From Escallonia rubra (taxonomy: Eukaryota; Streptophyta; Magnoliopsida; Escalloniales; Escalloniaceae), in contig JAVXUO010002389.1 of assembly GCA_033065855.1 (NCBI GenBank), positions 248,001 to 312,000 on the forward strand: DNA of 64,000 nt, in the 5' to 3' direction. Below the pieces are notes generated by a model that was not told the origin of the DNA, ran no database searches, and saw only the letters and a program-made list of their open reading frames with translations. Below are positions 53,001-64,000 of this stretch, piece by piece (position 1 is the stretch's first letter; each line of letters begins with the position of its first letter). The position numbers were made by a program, and so were the translations under genes.

Positions 53001-54084
53001 CAAATTAAAAGATTTTTTATTTTACAGAATCAATATACAAACCAAAAATGACTTAACTTTTTAAAATACTTCAAAATATCAAAATAAATGTTTAATTAAG
53101 AAATAAATTTTACCTAAATAGCTCATACTTTAAAGTGAAAATCATATACATCTAACAAATGCAAAGAAAAGGAATCACACCTTATTTGACTTAATGTTCA
53201 AAAAAAATTTAAATATAAAAAATAAAAATTCACTTTCACAAATTAATTTTTAGTTAGATTACCTCAATCTCTCAAACTGAAATCATATACTCTTTTTAAA
53301 TGCAATTATCAAGTCATAAGCAGTGTGCATCATCAATAAAATAACTGATAAGATTTGATTAGATTACTCACGGTTTCAAAAAACTATAACCAAAAAATAA
53401 TGTAAAAATGTGAGAGAGAAAATTATGTATAAAAATAAACTATACTATACTTAATTATAATTTTTTTAATACTATACTTAATTAATAAACTAAATTGTTA
53501 GTATTTAATTATGACTTTTATCACCTAAAGTATTTAACAAGATAAGAACAAAAAATATAAAGGGCAAAAGCTAAGTAAAGATAAAAAGTTTTGTACTTTT
53601 ACTTGCACCTTAAAAAAATTCTAAATAAGAAAGAATGTAAAAATATGAGAAATAAAATTATATATTAAGATAACTTTTGAAACTTACTACAAGTATATAT
53701 GATTACTACCACTTAACCAACTTTAAATATAAAAAATATTAGTAATTGTTAACATTATTTTTAATTATCTTTAATTATCGTGTGAGTTGTACGGTATTTC
53801 ACAAAAGTAATAAATGTGGAATGAGTCCGGCATTTATTATTTCAAAATATTCTATGTTTTATGCTTTTTTTGAGTGTCTTTTCATTATAATGATATTTAC
53901 ATGTAAAATGCATGAATGTGACATATTTTTAGTTTGATGGTTCGCTTCAAGCGAATACAAATAAAATTTAATTCAAAACTATCACCCAACCTTAAGTGTA
54001 GAAAAGTATACTGACAGGAAAATGTACGGATATATAAGTCATTAAATAAAACTTATCCGGGCCTTGCCCGGGTTACTGGACTAG
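50021..54084 (+). mobile_element. Inner Helitron H4
   Basis: Begins TCATATAAATATATAATAG and ends with a 6-bp hairpin CCGGGC/GCCCGG (54057-54062 and 54066-54071, loop CTT), nine bases, CTAG (54081-54084), T. Different family from H2/H3/H6. Carries about three to four ~210-230 bp direct repeats (50250-50930) and then three copies in the opposite orientation spaced ~415 bp (near 51137, 51557, 51968). No coding frame of note. Confidence 0.75.
50250..52110. repeat. Inverted arrays inside Helitron H4
   Basis: Left arm: direct repeats marked by CATGACTCTTTACTATAACT and by 'aggtattattggcataattt' (50250-50930). Right arm: reverse-complement copies marked by 'ttctactcatataaggtaaac' and ATGATGCATGTGTAATT (51100-52110). 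The two arms face each other around 51020. Confidence 0.75.
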
Positions 54085-57000
54085 TAATATATAATAAGCG
54101 AAGCGAGAAAGGCATTGATAGCTTCTTTGCGCGACACATCATCGCTTCTTTATTTGACACGTCATTAGATCCTGATTTTAAGATTAATTGACCTATATAT
54201 TAGTAAGTCTTATTTAATTTAAAAACTAATTCTAATCATTCTAAAATTCTACTTAATCAATATACTAATCTATTAAGACTTCTTTTTGATAATTATGCCC
54301 TTAAAATTCAAAAACTAATTCTAATCATTCTAAAATTCAACCTTATCATTGTACTAACTTATTAGGACTTAATATTAACTATTGTATCTTCAAAACTACT
54401 CTCTAATATGAATATAAAAACTCATATATGTAAAAAACGAAAATAATACTTTCGATTTAGAAGAAAATTTAAAAACTAATTCTAATAATTCTAAAACTCT
54501 TCCTAATCAATATACTAATCTATTAAGACTTCATTTTGACAACTATGTCCTTAAAAGTGTTTTCTAAATAATAAAACCAAAATAATACTTTCGATTTAAA
54601 AGAAAAAATCAATGTTACAATTAAGATTAAACAACATATGAGACTTAGAAAAAAAATGATCTAACATTGATTTGAATTTTGATAGGTACCTATTTTTAAA
54701 TTTAATTAATTTTACAAGAATAACGAGGGTTGTATAATCTAAAAATTAATTCTAAATATTTTAGAACTCATCCTAATTTATACACTTAACTTATTATAAC
54801 TTAATTTTGACTATTGTATTCTTAAAACCACTCTTTAATGTGAATATAAAAATTCATACATCGAAAAAACGAAAATAACATATTAGATTTATGAGGAAAA
54901 AAATGACGTTCTAATTGAGTTAAATGTGCTATCATTATTCATATATATAGATATATAGATAATATACATAAATTATTCATCGTTAAAAAGGAATAATAAG
55001 ATATATAGATTTAATAAACAAATTATAAGTCAACATTTTGAAATAAGACCTCATGACCACCAAATTGGTTATATCTCATATATATGGATTTAGAAAGCAA
55101 ATCAAACTTTTGACTAGGATTTATTGCTGAAAAATTCGAGGTATAATTGTCGCGATATCTGTAAACCTTATAAATCTAGAAAATCAATTGTACAACGTTT
55201 AAACTCTATGCTGCAGACATATATTTACGTATTAGGCTTTGGTTTTGACTATCTAAAACTTGATTAGACTGTCATGCAATTCATTTAAACTGTAAGTTGA
55301 AAGAACAACGAGTAGGTTGTGCATGTTACATTACTGCTTGACGATGCAAAATAAAAGTTTAAAGAACATAAAATCTAGTGACGGCACATAACATAATATA
55401 TTCATTATTCTTTAAACTTATAGTTCAGAGAAACTAAAGCAAATATATATACCAATGCACATACTCTGCAACAATTGCATGACCATCTAATCAAAATTGC
55501 AATTTTAAATATTCTACTAGATATCATGTTCGTATCCTAATAAGTTGGTGATTTCTTGAAACAATTATTCATGAAGAAGATAAGAATGGACTATGACATT
55601 TACAATTTTAAAGATAAAGAACTCTTAACCTAACTTTTCAAGCTAAAAGACTTGATTTTGAAGCGTTATAGGTTGGACCATTAAAACAACTTAATAATAG
55701 TATAGTCTTGACAAGTTACTTGAAATTGTTACAAATAAAGTATTAAAAATTTCTTACTAACAACTACAGTTTTAGCTAAAGTATATATATATATAATAAC
55801 ATGTTAATCTTTTTGTTTCTTGAAATATGGTACGCATTGCTACACTTTTTCTACCTTTTTAAAATATTTTATTAACTTACTCGAGCTTGACCCGAGATCT
55901 TGAGCTATAATATCTAATAATAGAGGCAAGAAATACAATGAGATCTACCTCATTGCATTGTGTTTCTGATATAATAAGAGTTATAAAAAACTAATGTTAA
56001 ACATATTAATGTTGTTAAAGATCTCTAAACATTGTTTTGAACAGGGTTCTTAATTTTACAATTAATTAAATTGGCAAATTCAGTAAACATTTAAATAATA
56101 AACCTTACGCAATTCAAAAATCAATTTGAAACATTCAAAATTTTCTAACCAACATAGTAACCTATTATGATTTTATTTGAATACTATATATCAAAAAAGC
56201 TCTCTAACATGAAATATTAACCTTTAAACAAAAATTACTTAAGGGATTTAATAAGAATCATATTTATGAATCTAACTTGATAAATATGTTGTTTAAAGAT
56301 TTTGGTCAATAATTTCCTTACTCTAAGATTTTGCGGTATCCTATTTTGTCGTATTGGTTAAATGTATAATTACCATAATATGCAGATCCCATGAGATATA
56401 TTAAAAAAAATACTGTAAATTCAAAACCTTAATTATGTGACCATTTCTTAAATTCAACTAATTTTATGGTCGAAAAGTTTTGAATCAATTTGTTTTCTAC
56501 AATATTTTTATTGTGAGTAATTAAACTCTTGAGCATTCTAAATTCTACAGTAGCAATAAACCATTTATGATTCCATGTTAACTTTTGTAATTCTGAAAAG
56601 AATTGCATATAAAATCTAAAACAAATATTAGTTATGTTGTGATGAATGTAAACTAAAACTTAGATTGAAAACCTTATTATATTTAAAGATAAATCTTACT
56701 TAGTAAGCATGCTTATTGTATAATTTGTGAAATGTTGTTCAACAATTTTCTTATTACGAGGTTTTTAGCTATCCTAAATAGTCATGTTTGTTAAACTTTT
56801 TAAACTTTATACAATTACCTCATGCACTGATTACTATTTTCTCTATATCCTTTATTAGTGGATTACGTTTACTTCTAAAAATACCACATCATCCTTACTT
56901 GATTAGTCGTGTTTATTAACTTTTATAAATCACATGCTATAAACAAATATATGGACCAAAATTAAACTAATATGTAATTAATGTTATGGGCAACCCATTC

Positions 57001-60000
57001 AAGGTACAAATTATTTTTAAACGATACTTAAAAAAAATAAAAATTTCTTATGCAATAGCAAATTGATCTCAATATGTTCTCCGCATATTTTTATCACTAG
57101 AATTTACTTTTTATTTTTTGTGTACTAAATAAACTTTTAATTTTTTTTCATCAATATAGTTATCAAATCAGAATTAGCAAATATGCACACGAACATTACT
57201 TATTGATATTTTACCAAAACGGTTAACTTATTTTATTACATGAAACTTCAAGCCAAAAAATAAAGTAACTACCTTTGATGAAATAAGCATAAAATTATAA
57301 AATTATTCAATATATTTTATTATGCATTTCAGAACTACTAAAATAAATTAGTGTTAATAAACCATCCCGTGCTTGGCACGGGATTCTGGACTAGTAATAT
57401 ATAATAAGCGAAGTCTGAGCTTATTTGCGCGACACATCATCACAGGGATATAACTTCTTTGCTTGACACGTCATAACATTATGTTTTCAATGTGAAATAG
57501 AATTATAACTATAATAAGTGTCACTAAAGGTTTAAAATATTATCTTGGATAGGATTCTTATTTCTTGATAAGTTAATTTCTATATTTCCAAACCTTATAT
57601 AATTGAAAAACTAACTCTAAATGTTTTAAAACTCTAACTGATTGAGGAACTAACTTATAAGGACTTAATTTTGACTATTGTATCCATAAAACCACTCTTT
57701 AATATGAATATAAAAATTCATATATCTTAAAAAACGAAAATATAAAAATTCATATATCTTAAAAACGAAAATAACATATATACTAGATTTAGAAGAGAAA
57801 AAAATAATAATGCTCCAATTGAGAATATTATCGTGGCTGGGGTTCTTATTTCCTGCTAAGTTAATTTCTATAATACTAAACCTTATATAATTGAAAAACT
57901 AACTCTAAACATTCTAAAACTCTAATTGATTGATGAACTAACTTATAAGAACTTAATTTTGACTATTGTATCCATAAAACCACTCCTTATTATGAATATA
58001 AAAATTCATATATCTTATAAACCAAAATAACATACATACTAGATTTAGAAGAGAAAAAACAAATAATGCTACAATTGAGAATATTGTATGTTGGATGTGG
58101 TTCTTATTTCTTACTAAGTTAATTTATATATTACTAAACCTTATGTAATTGAAAAACTAACTACAAACGTTCTAAAACTCTAACTGATCGATGAACTAAC
58201 TTATAAGAACTTAATTTTGACTGTTGTATCCATAAAATCACTCTTTAATATAAATATAAAAATTCATATATCTTAAAAACAAAAATAACATACTAGATTT
58301 AGAAGAGAGAAAAAAATGCTACACTTGAGAATATTATCTTGGATGTAGTTTTTATTTCTTGATAAGTTAATTTCTATAATACCAAACCTTATATAATTGA
58401 AAAACTAACTCAAAACGTTTTAAAACTCTAACTGATTGACGAACTAACTTATAAGGACTTAATTTTTACTATTGTATCCATATAACTACTCTTTAATATG
58501 AATATAAAAATTCATATATCTTAAAAACGAAAATATAAAAATTCATATATCTTAAAAACGAAAATAACATATATACTAGATTTAGAAGGAAAACAAATAA
58601 TGCTACAATTGAGGATATTATTTTGGATAGGGTTCTTATTTCTTGCTAAGTTAATCTTTATATTACTAAACCTTATAAAATTGAAAAACTAACTCTAAAC
58701 GTTCTAAAACTCTAACTGATTGATGAACTAACTTATACTCCGTAAGAACTTAATTTTGACTATTGTATTTATAAAATCACTCTTTAATATGAATATAAAA
58801 ATTCACATATCTTAAAAACAAAAAATAACATACTAGATTTAGAAGAAAAAAAAATTAATGCTACATTTGAGAATATTATCTTGGATAAGGTTCTTATTTC
58901 TTGATAAGTTATTTTCTATATTACTATACCTTATATAATTGAAAAACTAGCTCTAAACATTCTAAAACTCCAACTGATTGATGAACTAACTTATAAGAAC
59001 TTAATTTTGACTATTGTATCCATAAAATCACTCTTTAATATGAATATAAAATTTCATATATCTTAAAAACAAAAATAACACACTAGATTTAGAAGAGAAA
59101 AAAAAATAATGCTACAATTGATAATATTATCTTCGATGGGGTTCTTATTTCTGGATAAGTTAAATTCTATATTACTAAACCTTATACAATTGAAAAACTA
59201 ATTCTTAACTTTCTAAAACTATAACTGCGATGAACTAGATCATTAGGACTTAATTTTGACTATTGTATCATTTAAACCACTCTCTATTATGAATATAAAA
59301 ATTCATATATCTTAAAAATGAAAATAATATACTATATTTAGAAGAGAGAAAAAAAGATCCTACAATTGAAAATATTATCTTGGGCAGGTTCTTATTTCTT
59401 GATAAGTTAATTTTCATATTACTAAACCTTATATAATTCAAAAACTAACTCTAAACGTTCTGAAACTCTAACTGATTGATGAATTAACTTATTAGACTTA
59501 ATTTTGATTATTATATCCGTAAAACCACTCTCTAATATGAATATAAAAATTCATATATCCTAAAAATGAAAGTAACATACTAGATTTAGAAGAAAAAAAA
59601 AATGATGCTACGATTGATGATATTATCTTGGATGGGGTTCTTATTTATTGATAAGTTAATTTTCATATTATTAAGCCTTATATAATTGAAAAACTAATTT
59701 TAAATGTTTTAAAACTCTAATTTATTGATGAACTAACTTATTAGGACTAAATTTTAACTATTATATCTTTAAAATCACTCTGTATTATGAATATAAAAAT
59801 CCATATACCTTAAAAACGAAAACAACATACTAGGTTTAGAAGAGGGAAAAAAGTATGCTACAATTGAGAATATTATCTTGGATGGGGTTCTTATTTCTTG
59901 ATAAGGTAATTTACATATTACTAAACCTTATATAATTGAAAAACTAATTCTAAACGTTTTAAAACTCTAACTGATTGATGAACTAAGTTAGTATGATACT

Positions 60001-62708
60001 ACAATTAAGATTAAAACAATAAAAAAATGTAATAGTTGTTATTTTTTTAAGTTATAAAGTTTTCTCACCGTAATCGATGTAATTATTTGTTTATATAGTA
60101 TAGCAGCTTTTAGAATCCTTTTGATAAAATATCAAAATTGACGTTATTTTCTCGACGGAACCATGCAAAGAAAAAATGAGTACAATTATTATTCATTAAA
60201 ATTGTAGTAATCATAATGCTTATTCATAAATCTAATAGTTGAAAAAGACTTAAAGCTATATACTAAATATGCCAATGAATCTAAGGGTATGCAAATATAT
60301 TTTGATTGTGATCCCTATTTTTAAGTTTATTTAATTTTGCAGGAACTATAGAGCTATATGAGGAAGCCTTATATTTAATGTGAAAACTAATTCTAAAACC
60401 CTAATTATACGAATATTTATTTTGACTATCATGTTCTAAAAACTAACTCTTTCATGCAAAGAAAAAAAAACCACGTATCTAAAAATTATAACTTATGGAT
60501 ATTTAGAAGAAAACAATCATGTTACAATTAATTTAAGTTTATTGTAAGTAATAAATGTATGTTTATTTATGCATAACATAATCATTGCAAAAATTATTTA
60601 CATAATATATAAAATCAATAATTAAATTACAGGATAATTTTTTTGCTTTGATAAGGCTGACGATCAACAAATGGTTATGTAAACATATATGAGATTTTTA
60701 AAAGAAATAACATATGTATTAGAAAAGAAAAGTTGCAATCAAATTAAATAATTTTTAGTTACTAGATTTAAGAATATTTAAAATGTTTTAGTTACTAGAT
60801 TTGAGAAATAACATATGTATTAGAAAAGAAAAGGTGCAAAAATATGATGTGACTATTATATTTTTAAAACCACTCTGTAATATGAATGTATAATTTCATA
60901 CATCTAAAAAATAAAAATAATATTATCCTAGATGGGTCCTTATTTCTTGATAAGTTAATTTGCATATCAGTAAGCCTTATAACTGAAAAACTAATTCCAA
61001 ACATCTAAAACTCAAACTAATTAATAAACTAACTTATTATGACTTTATTTTAATTATTGCACTCTTGAAAACACTTTCTAATATGACTATGAAAATTCAT
61101 ATATCAAAAAATAAAAATAACATATTAGATTTAAAAGAGGGAAAAAAATGATGTTACAATTAATAAAAAAAATGTAACAATTCATTCATATTTATTTTAT
61201 TTTAATATGTGCTTACCGTATTGATGTAAAGATTTATCAAATATAATATACAGATTTTAGAATCCATTTGGTAAAAAAAAAAAATGACCATCTTTTTTTT
61301 TGGGTGGAACCACACGACCAACAAACGACTGTCTAATTATTATTAATTAAAATTATAATAATGATAAACTTATACATAAGTCTGGTATTTGAAAAGGATT
61401 TAAGGTTATATACTAAATATGTTAGATCTAAAGGTATACAAATATTATTTTGAATGTGAATCATATTTTTAAGTTTATTTAGTTTGGCAGGAACTATATG
61501 AGGGCTCTATTAGAAAGGCTTATATAATTTGAGAACTAATTCTAAAAAAATATATACTAATTTATTAAGATTTAATTTTGACTATTGTGTCCTTAAAACT
61601 AACTCTCTCATACGATGATATAAAATCACGTATCTAGAAAACAAAACTCACATCTGAGATTTAGAAGAAAAAAAACATGTTACAGTTAATTTAAGTTTAT
61701 TATAATGTAATAAATGTATATATATTTACACATAACATAATCATTGCAAAAATTATTAATGTAATATATAAGTTCAATAGTACAATTATACGACAGTTTT
61801 TTAATGTAATTAAATCAAATAATTCATAATTACTATATATGAGAATATTTACAACCTTTAGAATGTAAAATTTTATCTATGTAATTATACAAAACAAACG
61901 ATTAACCAGTTCGTTTTTGCATAGGGCCTTACGATCAATGAAAATACTTTTTTTATTCATACTTAATATTATATTTTTATAAAAAAAAAACTTAATAAAT
62001 ATAAAAACTATAACTTGGCGACAAGTTGTTAAAGATGCAGAAAAGAATTCCAACACTTCAAAACAAGGACACATCATCTTCGTCAATTTAATTTTATCAT
62101 TATTGGCATCTTACAAGAATTAAAGAAACACACACACACACATATTAAAATATTGAATATTACGTGGGTGTTCTGTCAAATTTATTTTTGCAGACAATAA
62201 TAACTTATTTGAAAGTAATAAGGTCTATAAATAAGTCCTATTAAATTTGAAATGCAACTTTATTCCATACGATTTCTACTTCATCATTAAAATAACCTTC
62301 GAAAAACATGTAACACCTCAAAAAATTTTGAAGTTAAAGAATTATATTCATATATAACATCTACAATTCAAAAGGGATACGTCATAACCTAACCACTTTT
62401 TAATTTCAACCACAATTATATTCGTTATTTAATCTATATGGCACCACTATTCTACTACTATAAGTGCCAAACCAATATTCATTTGAAATATTAATTGACA
62501 ACTTAAAGTAAAAGCTTCAAGAAAGCAAGTATCTTGCGGCTCCACTGTGTCGCTATTTATTCTTTGTGGACAGATAAGATATTTTTTTAATAATGTTATT
62601 ATCTTTTTTGTCTCGCGATATGTGGTACATATTAATACATTCTTTGAGTCCTTGTATTATACTGTATTTTATGAACCGACCCTAGCTTGGCTCAAGTTAC
62701 TGAGCTAG

Positions 62709-63588
62709 TGTCTTGTCAAAAGCCGGATATTCTATTCTATACTAAAGAAGAGGAAGGAAGACACAAGAAGGGATGGACTGTTCTAGCTTTCAAAAGTTCT
62801 GATCAAGCTTTTCATTTCAACGCACTGGAAGCAAGTAAAGTTCCTTGTGCATCTCTTTAATAGTATCCAGAAAGAATATTTCTGCTCCTTTTCCTTTCTG
62901 CATGCTAACAAAGAACCCATGTCAAACTATATATATCAGAAATGTGGTGCACGTGCTTTTGGTGAAAAACTTTATACTTAAATTTCACCACCAAATCCTC
63001 CCGTTTTCCATTAAAAAGACAGATATCTCGCCATAGATGCACGATTCTAGTGACATATGAAAGGCATTTAAGAGAAAAAAGGAACTCATAATACCCCAGG
63101 AAGTGTGCCAAACTCATGTCAAACTAGCTATATCAGAAATGTGGTGCACATGCTTTTGGAGAAAAAGTTTATACGTAAATTTCACCACCCAATGAATAAC
63201 TCTACGATTCTAGAGACAAATGAAAGGCAGTTGAGAAGAATTTCAACTCTGCATCTACCTTAGGGAGAGCAATCTCCGCGACAATGTCATCTTACGTATT
63301 TAAAAATAATGATGGGTAACTTCAAACTAGATTGAAACCTATGGATAACAGAGGAAAAAAAAAAGGAGCTCATAATACCCCAGAAAGTGTGGCAACCCAC
63401 CAGTTGGGAAAGCAAAGCCTGAAAGAAGAATAGACAAAGCGACTTTGGCACAACACAAGAGATATGATTCAAAGCGAGGGCAATGTATTGGGGCATCGGG
63501 TTCGTTGTGATAAGATGAAAGGCTTTTTGCATGCATGGCAATGGCGAACAAACAAGGTAATGGACCTGTAGGCATCGCCCCCTAGCCC
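62709..63588 (+). promoter_or_regulatory. Promoter region of unit 4, internally duplicated
   Basis: Almost identical to 20119-20995, with the same tandem promoter block duplication and the CACGTG at 62950-62955. Confidence 0.65.
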
Positions 63589-63595
63589 TATATAA
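63589..63595 (+). promoter_or_regulatory. TATA box, unit 4 beta-glucosidase
   Basis: TATATAA at the same distance from the ATG (63636) as in units 1 and 2. Confidence 0.7.
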
Positions 63596-63635
63596 ACCGT
63601 CACGAAACAGAAGCTTGGAACAGACAAGATCAGTT

Positions 63636-64000
63636 ATGGCGACTCAATCAAGCTCTCTCATTTTCTTGAGTACTCTTCTTGTGTTTGCTTACTCGGTCAC
63701 AGGCGATAATTCAACATGTAATTGTAGTAATATGACTCTTGACCGCAGCAGCTTCAAGCCAGGCTTTGTGTTTGGGGCTGGAGGAGCTGCCTATCAAGTA
63801 TGTCATTGCGTTTTAGCAGCAGGCTAGTAAAGTTTGCCACGCTATGCCTCACAATATTTATATTGACCTATTCTTCATATTTTCAGGTTGAAGGTGCATG
63901 GAATGTAGGGGGCAAAGGCCTAAGTAACTGGGATTATTTCACACACTCGTACCCGAGTCCGTCTCTTCCGTCCTCTCTCCACTCTCCCTCTCTCTCTCTC
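63636..64000 (+). CDS. GH1 beta-glucosidase copy 4, 5' part, cut by window end
   Basis: Exon 1 is 63636-63797 and exon 2 is 63887-63956; the window ends in intron 2 within the CT repeat. Exon 1 encodes the same signal peptide, sequons and GFVFGAGGAAYQ as copy 2; exon 2 encodes VEGAWNVGGKGLSNWDYF and is identical to copy 2 at the protein level. Nothing here disables it, but only about 78 of ~536 residues are visible. Promoter and exon 1-2 are nearer to unit 2 than to unit 1. Confidence 0.85.

Larger units (their letters stand above)
50016..57394 (+). mobile_element. Middle Helitron H5, split by H4
   Basis: TCATA (50016-50020) plus 54085-57394. The 3' end is classical: perfect 6-bp hairpin CCCGTG/CACGGG (57366-57371 and 57377-57382, loop CTTGG), 8 bases, CTAG (57391-57394), then T. 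The body begins with GCGAAGCGAG and shares short blocks of the ~250 bp unit (54180-54470). A second, degenerate 3'-like end at about 55880-55907 (CTCGAG...CCCGAG hairpin, then GAGCTATA) suggests it is itself composite. Non-coding. Confidence 0.65.
50010..62708 (+). mobile_element. Outer Helitron H6, split by nested Helitrons
   Basis: Same target site as H2 and H3: AAAAAGAA before 50010, TGTCTTGTCAAAAGCC after 62708. The outer element is TCTATA (50010-50015) plus 57395-62708, which reads TAATATATAATAAGCG at its resumption and ends CTAG (62705-62708). Its body is the same family as H2 but clearly diverged and lacks several segments. Its ~250 bp minisatellite lies at about 57540-60000. No Rep/helicase frame. 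The remainder of the span is occupied by H5 and H4. Confidence 0.75.

Noticed and set aside
53746..53937. 63-residue frame in Helitron H4
   Set aside because: It sits in AT-rich, non-conserved sequence with no Rep or helicase motif; expected by chance.

Overview
This is plant nuclear DNA, most likely from a eudicot. The evidence is intron-rich GH1 beta-glucosidase genes with the 13-exon plant layout, Ty1/copia, CACTA, hAT and Helitron debris, AT-rich intergenic DNA, and a plastid accD fragment inside an intron. The species cannot be fixed from sequence alone.

The window is a tandem array of one segment with a period of about 19-21 kb, seen four times. Each unit runs: promoter and TATA box; GH1 beta-glucosidase gene; a repeat-rich 3' flank with two diverged ~0.9 kb monomers; a one-ended CACTA element; a broken Ty1/copia pol; a hAT transposase tail on the minus strand; a (TA)n microsatellite; and a Helitron at the unit junction. 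Unit 1 gene (1797-7257) has lost most of exon 6 and is frameshifted. Unit 2 gene (21043-27284) is intact as read: 13 exons, GT-AG introns, 1611 nt, 536 aa, both catalytic glutamates present. Unit 3 keeps only exons 12-13 (to 42590). Unit 4 (from 63636) is cut by the window end after exon 2.

The junctions are the richest part. Unit 1 keeps an unoccupied A^T site (1211/1212). A ~5.6 kb non-autonomous Helitron carrying a ~250 bp minisatellite occupies the same site at 14537-20118, and again from 35419. At the unit 3/4 junction the site holds three Helitrons nested inside one another (50010-62708); each younger one sits in the 5' tip of the next, so three 5' ends are stacked within 12 bp.

Unit 3 also contains the strangest stretch. 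About 40382-41990 reads as a patchwork of two non-homologous parts of the unit: the Helitron end/promoter/exon 1 part (19500-21200) and the gene body from intron 8 to intron 11 (24950-26680). A smaller patchwork of integrase and reverse-transcriptase sequence lies at 11322-11690. I read both as collapsed-repeat consensus artefacts, so about 5.6 kb of unit 3 is probably missing and its gene may be whole in the plant.

The array's likely product is a secreted or vacuolar beta-glucosidase acting on a plant glucoside; the substrate cannot be told. No RNA genes or CRISPR arrays were seen.
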